Source: Fumia sp045645505 (GTDB lineage Bacteria; Bacillota; Clostridia; Oscillospirales; Ruminococcaceae). From it: a DNA stretch of 64,000 bases. Made by a program: the position numbers and the translations under genes. Below the pieces are notes generated by a model, which had not been told where the DNA came from, searched no databases, and was given only the letters and a program-made list of their open reading frames with translations. Location of the stretch: contig JAZRIW010000019.1 in assembly GCA_045645505.1 (NCBI GenBank), forward strand, positions 8,870 to 72,869, given 5' to 3'. Of the stretch, positions 51,496 to 60,271 are shown in pieces. How positions within the stretch are numbered: the first letter of the stretch is position 1; the number at the start of each line of letters is the position of its first letter.

Positions 51496-53688
51496 ATGCT
51501 ATCCAAAGAAGTAATCGAGCGAAATATTCAAAAATCATTATATGTATGCGATAAACGTCCGGGCCTATGGATAGATACAGATGCTGTTTCCGATGCTGCC
51601 TACCTTAAATACAAAGACTTAAATGTCCATGAAATCATAAGAGCCAATGTTGAAGCTGCATTACTTGACAGCATTGATCCGATAATAGATGAAGACGACC
51701 TTTTAGCAGGCAGATTAGATGTAATCTGGCACAAGGAAAATGATAAGCAGAGAGAAAAAATGGCAACTCTCTGTCAAGGACGCGGTGAGCTTATAAACGG
51801 TATGCTTCCAAGCTCCAACGGTCACATCACTATTGATTATGAAACCCTTCTTGAAAAAGGTATCAGCGGTATTTTAAAAGAAGTCAATGAAAACTTAAAA
51901 AAAATCAGATTTGATGACCCTGACGGAATACAAAAGCGCAGATTCTATGAGGCTTGTATTATAAGCCTTGAAGCGGCTCATCGTTTTCAGGAAAGATATC
52001 AGAAAAAGGCCCAATCACTTGCCGAAAAAGAAAAAAATCCTCAAAGAAAAAAAGATCTTGAAAGAATTTCCGATGCACTCAAAAGAGTACCATTCGAACC
52101 TGCAGAGACCTTTTTTGAAGCTATGCAAGCAGTCTTGTTATATCAGTTAATGGTATGGGTAATTCAAGAATTAACCCAACAAGGCCGTCCTGACCATTAT
52201 CTGTACCCGTACTATAAAAAGGATTTGGCTGAAGGACGAATTACACCCGACGAAGCTATGAGCTTAATTGAAGATTGGTATTTAAGAATTAACTTTCATT
52301 GGAGCATCAAACGCACCTCCGCCACCTCACTTATGATAGGCGGCAGAGACAGAAAAGGAAGTATTGTCTGCAACGAGCTTTCCTATATGTTTGTAAAAGC
52401 TATAGAAACAACAGGAGTTATACACCCGGCTGTAGGACTTGCTTATCACAATGAAATTCCTGACGATTTGCTTGATTTGTGTATTGAAATGAATGCAAAA
52501 GGTTATACAAGACCGGCCATTTTTAATGATGAACTTATAATCAAAGGGCTCATTGAAGCAGGTGTCAGTGAAGAAGATGCAAACTACTATATACACAGTA
52601 CTTGCGTTGAAATAGTTCCTATAGGCACTTCTAACGTCTGGGTTGCTTCAAAATATATAAATCTCAACAAAATATTCGAATACCTGTTAAACGACGGAAA
52701 ACAAATCTATGAAGGCGACGGACTTGAATTCTTTGAACCTTTTAATTCAAACATTAACGATTTGGACACTTTTGATAAATTTTATGCAGAAATCAAAAAA
52801 ATCATCGATAATGTTTTAAAAGGTGAAATTATTCTTCAACAAGACCGATTACTTATGAGAAAACGTTGTACCTCTTATCCACTTGTTGATTGCTTTGTCA
52901 GAGATTGTATAAAAACAGGATTAAACAGTGCCGCAGGTGGGGCAAGATATGCGTTTGTATATCCATCCTTCCCTGGATTTTCGAATTTTATCGATGCTAT
53001 TGCAGCAATAAAAAAAGCTGTTTACGATGAAAAACTTTTCAGTTTCAACGAACTTTCGGACGCTATGAAAAACGATTTTGATGGGTTTGAAAGACTGCAT
53101 GCTTTTTTACTTAATAAATGCCCTAAATTCTGTAATGATATCGATGAAGTTGATGAAATTGCAAAAGATATGCTTATTTATATCCGAGATGAACTTAAAT
53201 TGTTCAAAGGATGTGTACCTAACTCCACTTTTCATTTCAGTTGTTTTTCATATCAGCATCACGGAAGACTCGGGCTTGAAGCCTCCGCTTCTCCTGACGG
53301 ACGCAATCAGGGTGAGGCGCTTTCTGAATGCTTAGGAGCAGTGCAGGGAATGGATAAAAACGGACCATTAGCACTTATAAACTCTATCTCCAAGCTTCCT
53401 CAGGAATGCGGAATAGGTGGTCTTGCAACTAATTTCAGATTCAGTAAAAAAATTATGCGCGAGAAAAAAGATGAAATAAGAGCATTGGTTAAAGAATTTA
53501 TGAGAAAAGGTAACTTTGAAATGCAATTTAATGTAATTGACCAAAAAACTCTTATTGATGCCAAAAAACACCCTGAAAAGTACCGAACTTTGATGGTACG
53601 TGTTGCCGGCTACAGTGATTATTTTGTAATGCTACCCACAGAAATTCAAAATGAAATTATGAAACGTCTGGAACACGATAATTTATAA
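51496..53688 (+). CDS. glycyl radical enzyme of unassigned function
   Basis: A 730-aa GRE, shorter than most diol/choline/glycerol-type enzymes. The thiyl-radical cysteine is C370 in HSTCVEIVP, with E372 in the dehydratase C-x-E position. The glycyl radical site is G705 in RVAGYSDYF. GRPDHYLYPYY is the shared GRE core motif. A single active-site Cys excludes pyruvate formate-lyase, which has Cys-Cys. HST-C replaces the more usual IG-C. It follows uxuA, an SDR and two isomerases, so a sugar-acid or keto-sugar dehydratase is a reasonable guess, but the substrate is unknown. Confidence 0.88.
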   Translation: MLSKEVIERNIQKSLYVCDKRPGLWIDTDAVSDAAYLKYKDLNVHEIIRANVEAALLDSIDPIIDEDDLLAGRLDVIWHKENDKQREKMATLCQGRGELINGMLPSSNGHITIDYETLLEKGISGILKEVNENLKKIRFDDPDGIQKRRFYEACIISLEAAHRFQERYQKKAQSLAEKEKNPQRKKDLERISDALKRVPFEPAETFFEAMQAVLLYQLMVWVIQELTQQGRPDHYLYPYYKKDLAEGRITPDEAMSLIEDWYLRINFHWSIKRTSATSLMIGGRDRKGSIVCNELSYMFVKAIETTGVIHPAVGLAYHNEIPDDLLDLCIEMNAKGYTRPAIFNDELIIKGLIEAGVSEEDANYYIHSTCVEIVPIGTSNVWVASKYINLNKIFEYLLNDGKQIYEGDGLEFFEPFNSNINDLDTFDKFYAEIKKIIDNVLKGEIILQQDRLLMRKRCTSYPLVDCFVRDCIKTGLNSAAGGARYAFVYPSFPGFSNFIDAIAAIKKAVYDEKLFSFNELSDAMKNDFDGFERLHAFLLNKCPKFCNDIDEVDEIAKDMLIYIRDELKLFKGCVPNSTFHFSCFSYQHHGRLGLEASASPDGRNQGEALSECLGAVQGMDKNGPLALINSISKLPQECGIGGLATNFRFSKKIMREKKDEIRALVKEFMRKGNFEMQFNVIDQKTLIDAKKHPEKYRTLMVRVAGYSDYFVMLPTEIQNEIMKRLEHDNL

Positions 53689-53696
53689 TAAAAATA

Positions 53697-53728
53697 ACCA
53701 CCCTTTGTCTAAATGACAAAGGGTGGTG
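53697..53728. terminator. bidirectional terminator after the unassigned GRE
   Basis: ACCACCCTTTGTC pairs with GACAAAGGGTGGT around TAAAT between converging genes. Confidence 0.85.
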
Positions 53729-54245
53729 TCTTATGCCCGATAAAAAAAGATTTCTCTCTTATTGTGTGATATACCTCGCTGATTGCTGATGTCATCGCCA
53801 AGACACACAAAATTGCACCACTATATATAAAAGGGATAAGGCCAAATGTCAAAGGAAAAAGAAATAATAAAAATCCCGTAACCTTATTAGGAATAGTATG
53901 TATGGATACTAACTTCTTATTGCGAATCAAATTATAAACAACGTTCCCTATTTTGATAGCTGCGATAACAATAACCCAAATCCATAACCAAACAGGAAAT
54001 TGTATTAACGGAATAATTTTCACAAAACACACTGCTACAAATACAATATCTGCAACAGTATCTAATCTTGCCCCAAATTCACTAACAGACTCTGTTCTCC
54101 TTGCAATCGTTCCATCCACCATATCAGTAAAACCGCAAAATATATATATGACATAAAAACAAATAGAAAAAACCGTACAAAACAAAAGGCATATGCTGCA
54201 TAAAATTCGGCTGATTGTAATTATATTTGCTATCTTTTTTCTCAT
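53709..54245 (-). CDS. CDP-alcohol phosphatidyltransferase family protein
   Basis: A 178-aa membrane enzyme. The CDP-AP motif is DMVDGTIARRTESVSEFGARLDTVAD (about residues 41-66), with the expected DGx2ARx8Gx3Dx3D spacing. Several hydrophobic helices surround it. It transfers a phosphatidyl group to an alcohol such as glycerol-3-phosphate; the exact acceptor is not evident. It is shorter than PgsA of 185-190 aa but within family range. It converges on the GRE gene. Confidence 0.88.
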   Translation of the reverse strand: MRKKIANIITISRILCSICLLFCTVFSICFYVIYIFCGFTDMVDGTIARRTESVSEFGARLDTVADIVFVAVCFVKIIPLIQFPVWLWIWVIVIAAIKIGNVVYNLIRNKKLVSIHTIPNKVTGFLLFLFPLTFGLIPFIYSGAILCVLAMTSAISEVYHTIREKSFFIGHKTPPFVI

Positions 54246-54376
54246 CTGTTCACCTGCAAATTCTTATTTATAATTTAACTTATTTTACCATATTATTACA
54301 CTTCATTCAATCATAGTCAAAATAGCGAATCTTGTTGAATCAGTCCAAACGTAAAAAATATATAAACAATTAACTC

Positions 54377-54405
54377 TTTACTAAAATATTTTTTTATGAT
54401 ATAAT
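54377..54405 (+). promoter_or_regulatory. promoter for the Gfo/Idh/MocA gene
   Basis: TTTACT (54377-54382), 17-bp spacer, TATAAT (54400-54405), 30 bp before the start codon. Confidence 0.65.
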
Positions 54406-54435
54406 AATTTAACTAAGAGATGAGGGGATATTAAA

Positions 54436-55704
54436 ATGAAAAAAATTAAAGTTGTTGTAATCGGTGCTGGTTGCAGAGGCATTGTCTATACAGATGAGAT
54501 GTCAAAACTTCCCGAACAATTTGAAGTTGTGGCTGTAGCTGAACCGGTTGCCAGTAAAAGAAATTATGTAAAGCAAAAGTATGATCTTTCTGATGATGTG
54601 TGCTTTACTGACTGGAAACCATTATTTGAACTTGGAAAAATTGCAGATGTGGCTTTAATTGCTACAATGGACCGTGACCATTTTGGTCCTGCTATGAAAG
54701 CAATTGAATTGGGCTATGATTTATTGCTTGAAAAACCAATTGCTCCAACTCCTGAAGAATGTAAAGAAATCACTGGCGCTGCTATTAAAAAGGGGGTAAA
54801 AGTGGTAATTTGCACAGTACTTCGATACACTCCCGTTTTTATCGCTATAAAAGATATTATTGACAGTGGAAAATTAGGTAATATAATGTCAATTAACCAT
54901 ACCGAATGTGTTGGTAATATTCATCAGAGCCATAGTTTCGTAAGAGGAAACTGGGGTAATGAAGAAAGAAGTTCCTGTATGCTTTTGCAAAAGTCCTGCC
55001 ATGATATTGATATTTTACAATGGCTTTTAAGCAAACGTTGCGTAAAAGTACAATCCTTCGGAACACTTTCTCATTTTAATGAAAAAAATGCACCCGAGGG
55101 TGCTCCCGATTACTGTGTACAGGGCTGTCCTCATAAAAATGATTGTCCTTACAACGCTATCAAGCTTTACTATGATGATAAAGAAAATGACTGGTTCCGT
55201 TCAACATCAACCAAAGAATATAATCCAACAGATGAAATGGTTATGGATGCAATCACCAATACTCAATACGGAAAATGCGTTTATAAATGTGACAACGATG
55301 TTGTTGACCACCAGGTTGTAAACTTACTTTTTGAAGATGATATAACTGTTACCTTCACTATGAATGCATTTAACAAAGGCGGAAGATTTATCCGCATTAT
55401 GGGTACACAAGGTGAACTCACTGCCGCACTTGATGGTGAAAGTCCAATTGAAATTTATGATTTTAAAACTGAAAAAACCGAAAAAATCAATGTCAACGGT
55501 AAAGACGGACTTGCTAATGGTCATGGCGGTGGCGATGAAGGTATCATAAAAACTCTCTATGAATACATAAATAAAACCTATGAAGGAAAATCAGTTCCCG
55601 AAATCAACGAATCATGTGAAAATCACTATATTGTTTTTGCAGCTGAAAAATCAAGAAAAGAAAATTCTGTAGTTGATTTTAACGAATATGTAAAATCTAT
55701 TTAA
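54436..55704 (+). CDS. Gfo/Idh/MocA-family oxidoreductase
   Basis: A 422-aa NAD(P)-dependent sugar oxidoreductase. Rossmann start IKVVVIGAGCRGIVYTDEM, then ATMDRDHFGPAM and LLLEKPIAPTPEECKEI (the EKP motif), followed by the substrate domain. An unusual cysteine cluster, CVQGCPHKNDCPY (about residues 233-245), interrupts it and may bind metal. The substrate is probably an inositol or sugar derivative, unproven. It is monocistronic between a promoter and a terminator, just upstream of the microcompartment locus. Confidence 0.87.
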   Translation: MKKIKVVVIGAGCRGIVYTDEMSKLPEQFEVVAVAEPVASKRNYVKQKYDLSDDVCFTDWKPLFELGKIADVALIATMDRDHFGPAMKAIELGYDLLLEKPIAPTPEECKEITGAAIKKGVKVVICTVLRYTPVFIAIKDIIDSGKLGNIMSINHTECVGNIHQSHSFVRGNWGNEERSSCMLLQKSCHDIDILQWLLSKRCVKVQSFGTLSHFNEKNAPEGAPDYCVQGCPHKNDCPYNAIKLYYDDKENDWFRSTSTKEYNPTDEMVMDAITNTQYGKCVYKCDNDVVDHQVVNLLFEDDITVTFTMNAFNKGGRFIRIMGTQGELTAALDGESPIEIYDFKTEKTEKINVNGKDGLANGHGGGDEGIIKTLYEYINKTYEGKSVPEINESCENHYIVFAAEKSRKENSVVDFNEYVKSI

Positions 55705-55722
55705 ATTAATATTTAAAACCCG

Positions 55723-55752
55723 AAAGCACTCCTTTTTAAGGAGTGCTTTTTT
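55723..55752 (+). terminator. terminator after the Gfo/Idh/MocA gene
   Basis: AAAGCACTCC pairs with GGAGTGCTTT around TTTTTAA, followed by T's. Confidence 0.88.
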
Positions 55753-55778
55753 ATATAAAATATCATATTTACACTTAA

Positions 55779-55798
55779 TTCGGACAAAAAAGTTCGAA
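55779..55798. promoter_or_regulatory. possible operator upstream of the microcompartment operon
   Basis: TTCGGAC-N6-GTTCGAA, a 7-bp inverted repeat with one mismatch, 50 bp upstream of the -35 box of the GRE promoter. Its binding protein is unknown. Confidence 0.35.
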
Positions 55799-55847
55799 AT
55801 AAATGTTGTTTCTTTTGAGTTTTTCTGTTTTTTTTTGGTTTTTATGT

Positions 55848-55875
55848 TGACAATTTCTTTTTTTCATGATATTAT
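55848..55875 (+). promoter_or_regulatory. promoter of the microcompartment operon
   Basis: TTGACA (55848-55853), 16-bp spacer, TATTAT (55870-55875). The preceding TTTTTATG context is shared with the second promoter at 60191. Confidence 0.65.
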
Positions 55876-55913
55876 TACTTCAGTATATTAAATGTGTAAG
55901 GAGGGTTAAACCT

Positions 55914-58442
55914 ATGCCGCAATATTATAGCAAAGAGGTACCAAAAAGCAGTCGTATTCCCAAACTTATCGACCATCTCTTTGAAAAACCGCCGCAAATA
56001 GAGGCTGACCGTGCGGTTCTGCTTACGGAAAGTTATCGTCAAACCGAAGGTATGCCTATCATTACGCGACGTGCTGCTGCATTTAAACATATCCTTGAAA
56101 ATCTGCCTGTTACTATTCGTCCGCTTGAACTGATCGTCGGCAGCAATACCAAAAGACCTCGCAGTTGTCAGGTTTTCCCTGAATATTCTTTTGAATGGCT
56201 TGAAGCAGAATTTGATACTGTAGCCACCCGCTCAGCTGACCCATTTTATATTTCAGAAGAAACAAAATCAACTTTGCATGAAGTTTATAAATACTGGAAG
56301 GGTAAAACCACAAGTGAACTTGCTTTTGAATATATGAGTGATGGTGCAAAAAAAGCTATCGATCATAATATTTTCACACCCGGCAACTATTTCTACAATG
56401 GTGTAGGTCATATAACCGTTGATTATGCAGAGGTCCTCGCAATAGGCTTTGAAGGAATTATCAAAAAAGCTGAAATTGCACTTGAAAACTGTAATGCCGG
56501 AGATAGTGATTATTCCAAAAAATCAGCTTTCCTAAAAGCTGTTATAACCTCACTCAATGCTGCTTGTAAATATGCTGAACGCTATGCTGAACTGGCACTC
56601 GAAATGATTAAAACTGAACCTGATGAAAAACGCAGACTTGAACTTGCGATAATTGCAAAAAACTGTGTTAATGTACCTCGTTATGGTGCTACTTCATTTT
56701 ATGAAGCATGTCAGTCTTTCTGGTTTGTTCAGATGTTATTGCAAACAGAAAGCAGCGGACATTCAATTTCTCCCGGACGCTTTGACCAATATATGTATCC
56801 TTATTACAAAAAGGATTTGGAAAATGGCGTAATAACCCGTGAATTCGCACAGGAACTTATGGATTGTATCTGGGTTAAACTCAATGACCTTAATAAGTGC
56901 CGTGACGCAGCAAGTGCTGAAGGATTTGCAGGTTACAGCCTCTTCCAGAATCTTATTGCAGGTGGTCAAAACAGCGAAGGTATTGACGTCACAAATGACC
57001 TTTCATTTATGTCAATCAACTCCTCTTTGCACGTTATGTTACCTCAGCCCTCACTTTCCGTGAGAGTATGGAACAAAACGCCACACGAATTTATGATTCG
57101 TGCCGCAGAACTGACACGTACCGGTATAGGACTTCCGGCCTATTATAATGATGAAGTTATCATACCAGCACTCACAAGCAGAGGTTTAACTTTGGAAGAT
57201 GCGAGAGATTATAATATAATAGGTTGTGTTGAGCCTCAAAAATCAGGCAAAACCGACGGTTGGCATGATGCCGCATTCTTCAATATGTGTCGTCCATTGG
57301 AATTAGTATTTTCAAATGGTGTCGATAACGGTGAACAAATCGGTCCTAAAACCGGTGAAATTTCTTCATTTGATACTTTTGATAAATTCTACGATGCTTA
57401 TAAGTGTCAGATGAAATATATGATTGAATTGTTAGTCAATGCCGATAACAGTATCGACCATGCCCACGCTGAACGTTGCCCACTTCCTTTCCTTTCTTCT
57501 ATGGTTGAAGATTGTATCGGAAAAGGCAAATCAGTACAGGAAGGAGGAGCGGTTTATAACTTTACAGGGCCTCAGGGCTTTGGAATTGCCAATATGGCTG
57601 ATGCACTTTATGCTGTCCGCGAATTGGTTTATAAAGAAAAACGCTACACCTTAAATGATTTTGCCGACGCTTTGATTAACAATTACGGTGAACCGATGTC
57701 TGACCTTTTAAGTGAACAACTAACAACTCATGTTGTTAAACAGTTAGTTGAAAGCGGAAAATCTGTCACTGAAAATGATATTAAAAATATCTATAATAAA
57801 ATCAAAAATAATGAAACTTCATCTGATAAAAAACTGGCTTACACAAAACTCAGAGAAGACATCGAAAAACTTCCTAAATTCGGAAATGACGATTTGGATG
57901 TTGATATGTTTGCACGTGATGTTGCCTATACATATACAAGACCTCTTGAACAATATAAAAATCCGCGAGGCGGTATTTTCCATGCAGGTCTTTATCCTGT
58001 TTCAGCAAACGTTCCATTAGGTGCACAAACCGGCGCAACCCCTGACGGAAGATTAGCAGGAACCCCTGTTGCCGATGGAGTTTCACCCGCAGCAGGAAGA
58101 GATATAAATGGTCCTACTGCCGCTTGTAACTCGGTAGCACGTCTTGACCATTTTATTGCTTCAAATGGTACTTTATTCAATATGAAATTCCACCCAAGCG
58201 CGCTCAAAGGATTGAGCGGACTTGAAGGCTTTGTAACCTTGATAAGAGGCTATTTTGCTCAAAAGGGAATGCATATGCAGTTTAATGTTGTAAGTCGTGA
58301 AACATTACTTGAAGCACAAAAAAATCCTGATAAATATCGTTCACTTGTTGTACGTGTTGCAGGATACAGTGCTTTGTTCACCACACTCTCCCGTTCTTTA
58401 CAGGATGATATTATTAACCGCACTGAGCAAGGCGGATTTTAA
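55914..58442 (+). CDS. glycyl radical diol dehydratase (propanediol/glycerol dehydratase type)
   Basis: An 842-aa GRE. The active site is C438/E440 in NIIGCVEPQKSGKTDGWHDAAFFN, the signature of B12-independent glycerol and 1,2-propanediol dehydratases. The glycyl radical residue is G817 in RVAGYSALF. It dehydrates a vicinal diol to an aldehyde, here most likely 1,2-propanediol to propionaldehyde because a class II aldolase is in the locus. I chose ATG 55914, 8 nt after GGAGG; the frame is open 16 codons upstream. No long N-terminal encapsulation extension is visible. The activase follows at 9 bp. Confidence 0.9.
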   Translation: MPQYYSKEVPKSSRIPKLIDHLFEKPPQIEADRAVLLTESYRQTEGMPIITRRAAAFKHILENLPVTIRPLELIVGSNTKRPRSCQVFPEYSFEWLEAEFDTVATRSADPFYISEETKSTLHEVYKYWKGKTTSELAFEYMSDGAKKAIDHNIFTPGNYFYNGVGHITVDYAEVLAIGFEGIIKKAEIALENCNAGDSDYSKKSAFLKAVITSLNAACKYAERYAELALEMIKTEPDEKRRLELAIIAKNCVNVPRYGATSFYEACQSFWFVQMLLQTESSGHSISPGRFDQYMYPYYKKDLENGVITREFAQELMDCIWVKLNDLNKCRDAASAEGFAGYSLFQNLIAGGQNSEGIDVTNDLSFMSINSSLHVMLPQPSLSVRVWNKTPHEFMIRAAELTRTGIGLPAYYNDEVIIPALTSRGLTLEDARDYNIIGCVEPQKSGKTDGWHDAAFFNMCRPLELVFSNGVDNGEQIGPKTGEISSFDTFDKFYDAYKCQMKYMIELLVNADNSIDHAHAERCPLPFLSSMVEDCIGKGKSVQEGGAVYNFTGPQGFGIANMADALYAVRELVYKEKRYTLNDFADALINNYGEPMSDLLSEQLTTHVVKQLVESGKSVTENDIKNIYNKIKNNETSSDKKLAYTKLREDIEKLPKFGNDDLDVDMFARDVAYTYTRPLEQYKNPRGGIFHAGLYPVSANVPLGAQTGATPDGRLAGTPVADGVSPAAGRDINGPTAACNSVARLDHFIASNGTLFNMKFHPSALKGLSGLEGFVTLIRGYFAQKGMHMQFNVVSRETLLEAQKNPDKYRSLVVRVAGYSALFTTLSRSLQDDIINRTEQGGF

Positions 58443-58451
58443 GGTATAACT

Positions 58452-59240
58452 ATGCAAGATTATAAAAATATAAAAGGCAGAATTTTTGATATTCAAAGAT
58501 TTTCTGTTCATGACGGACCTGGTGTCAGGACAATCGTCTTTTTAAAAGGATGTGTCTTAAGATGCAGATGGTGCTGTAATCCCGAATCTCAGGAATATGA
58601 AATACAGCAAATGACTACCGGTGGTAAAACAAAGATTATCGGACGCGATGTCACAGTAGAAGAAGTTATGCAGGAAATTTTAAAAGACAGCGTTTACTAT
58701 GGCATTTCAAAAGGCGGCTTGACTTTATCCGGTGGTGAATGTCTGTATCAGCCCGAGTTTTCAATAGGGCTTCTCAGGGCAGCACACGAAAATGGTATAA
58801 ATACCGCTATTGAATCTACCGCTTGTGCTTCCATTGATACAATAAGGCAGTTTTTACCTCATCTTGACCATTATCTTATGGATATCAAACACATTAATTC
58901 TGAAAAACACAAAGAATTTACAGGTAAAGACAACAGTCTTATACTTCAGAATGCAAAAATTTTAGCTGACGAAGCAAAACACCTGATTATTAGAGTTCCT
59001 GTTATTCCCACCTTTAACGATACCCCTGAAGAAATTGGTGCGATAGCACAATTTGTATCAGAGATATTACCGGGCGGAGAAATTAATCTTCTCCCCTATC
59101 ATCGTTTAGGTGAAGATAAATACAAAGGACTTAATCGCGAATATCTTTTAAAAGATATTACACCACCTACCGACCAGAAAATGCTCACCCTTTTAAAAGT
59201 TGCAGAGAATTTTGGTTTAAAAGCAAAGATTGGAGGTTAA
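58452..59240 (+). CDS. glycyl radical enzyme activating enzyme lacking the ferredoxin insert
   Basis: A 262-aa radical SAM protein. The SAM cluster cysteines are C34, C38 and C41 (GCVLRCRWCCNPES), followed almost at once by the GGLTLSGGECLYQ motif. The dicluster ferredoxin insert present in the activase at 50626 is missing, so the protein resembles the compact PFL-activase form. That is unusual for a dehydratase-type GRE activase. It presumably activates the GRE encoded 9 bp upstream. A reductant protein other than an internal ferredoxin would be needed. Confidence 0.9.
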   Translation: MQDYKNIKGRIFDIQRFSVHDGPGVRTIVFLKGCVLRCRWCCNPESQEYEIQQMTTGGKTKIIGRDVTVEEVMQEILKDSVYYGISKGGLTLSGGECLYQPEFSIGLLRAAHENGINTAIESTACASIDTIRQFLPHLDHYLMDIKHINSEKHKEFTGKDNSLILQNAKILADEAKHLIIRVPVIPTFNDTPEEIGAIAQFVSEILPGGEINLLPYHRLGEDKYKGLNREYLLKDITPPTDQKMLTLLKVAENFGLKAKIGG

Positions 59241-59243
59241 AGG

Positions 59244-59624
59244 ATGAACGACGTTTTTAATTCACTTAAAAATGGAGAAAAAGCGAGAATAATTCAAGAG
59301 CTTGTTCCCGGTAAACAAATAACTTTGGCTCATATTATCGCCAATCCTGACCCGGTGCTTTATTTAAAACTTGGACTTGACCCTGCAGGTGATTATAAAA
59401 CATCTGCAATAGGTATCATTACCCTCTCCCCTGCTGAAACTGCAATTATTGCAGGTGATATTGCTACCAAAGCATCCGGTGTTGAACTTGGTTTTGTCGA
59501 TCGTTTCAGTGGAACCCTAATCGTAGTCGGCACAGTATCACAGGTGAATGAAGCTGTAAAAGCTGTAACCGACTATGTATCGGAAGTTTTAGGCTTTACA
59601 GTTTGTCCTGTTACTAAAACCTGA
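59244..59624 (+). CDS. BMC shell protein, EutS/PduU-like circularly permuted hexamer
   Basis: A 126-aa single-BMC-domain protein. GKQITLAHIIANPDPVLYLKLGL near the N-terminus is the EutS/PduU signature, whose circular permutation forms a beta-barrel cap on the hexamer. TSAIGIITLSPAETAIIAGDIATKASGVELGFVDRFSGTLIV is the core BMC fold. GGAGG precedes the start. The stop overlaps the EutP-like start (TGATG), so the two are coupled. It is probably one of the pore-bearing hexameric facets. Confidence 0.9.
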   Translation: MNDVFNSLKNGEKARIIQELVPGKQITLAHIIANPDPVLYLKLGLDPAGDYKTSAIGIITLSPAETAIIAGDIATKASGVELGFVDRFSGTLIVVGTVSQVNEAVKAVTDYVSEVLGFTVCPVTKT

Positions 59625-60085
59625 TGAATAAAGTTATTTTTATAGGACGAAGCGGCTGCGGTAAAACAAGTCTTACTCAAGCCTTAATGAATGAAAATAT
59701 TCATTATCATAAAACACAGTATGTGTCGAGACAAAATTTTACAATAGATACTCCGGGTGAATATATCGAAAGCCGTAACTTCGGTGGTGCATTAGCTGTT
59801 TACAGCTATGAAAGTGACATCGTTTGCCTGCTTCTTTCGGCAACCGAACCATATTCGCTTTACCCACCTTGTATTACAAATTTGGCTAATCGTCCGGTTA
59901 TTGGAGTAGTAACTCATATTGATAAAAAAAATGCGACACCCGAGCGTGCCGAAAATTGGTTAAAACTCGCAGGCTGTAAAAAGATTTTTTTTACAAGTGC
60001 AATCACAGGTGAAGGCATTAAAGAACTTAAAACATTTTTATCTGAATTTGATACTAAAAAATATTACAGAGACGGTAAATTCTAA
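59624..60085 (+). CDS. EutP/PduV-like small GTPase
   Basis: A 153-aa P-loop protein. G1 is GRSGCGKTSL at residues 7-16; IDTPGEYIE is the G3 region; VVTHIDKKNA supplies the G4 TxxD motif. Proteins of this family are encoded in Eut, Pdu and GRM loci and are thought to link microcompartments to the cytoskeleton or provide another accessory function; the exact role is unsettled. It is the last gene before a 186-bp gap containing an internal promoter. Confidence 0.9.
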   Translation: MNKVIFIGRSGCGKTSLTQALMNENIHYHKTQYVSRQNFTIDTPGEYIESRNFGGALAVYSYESDIVCLLLSATEPYSLYPPCITNLANRPVIGVVTHIDKKNATPERAENWLKLAGCKKIFFTSAITGEGIKELKTFLSEFDTKKYYRDGKF

Positions 60086-60190
60086 TGTACAACTTCACCA
60101 AAACTTGCTTTTAATTTCTAAACATAACAGACATAACGCTGAAAACAATGTGAAATATAAAAATAATGTGGTTTTTTGTTGAATTTTATG

Positions 60191-60219
60191 TTGACTTTTG
60201 TTGGTTTTAGTGCTATATT
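60191..60219 (+). promoter_or_regulatory. internal promoter of the microcompartment locus
   Basis: TTGACT (60191-60196), 17-bp spacer, TATATT (60214-60219), in the gap before the aldolase gene. The upstream TTTTATG matches that of the promoter at 55848. Confidence 0.65.
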
Positions 60220-60271
60220 AGTTACATAAGATACTAAAAATAAAATATTTTGTATAAAGGAGAAATGAAAA

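Noticed and set aside
51496..53688. Pyruvate formate-lyase as identity of the first GRE
   Set aside because: PFL needs two adjacent active-site cysteines. Here there is one Cys in a T-C-V-E context, and the activase has a ferredoxin insert.
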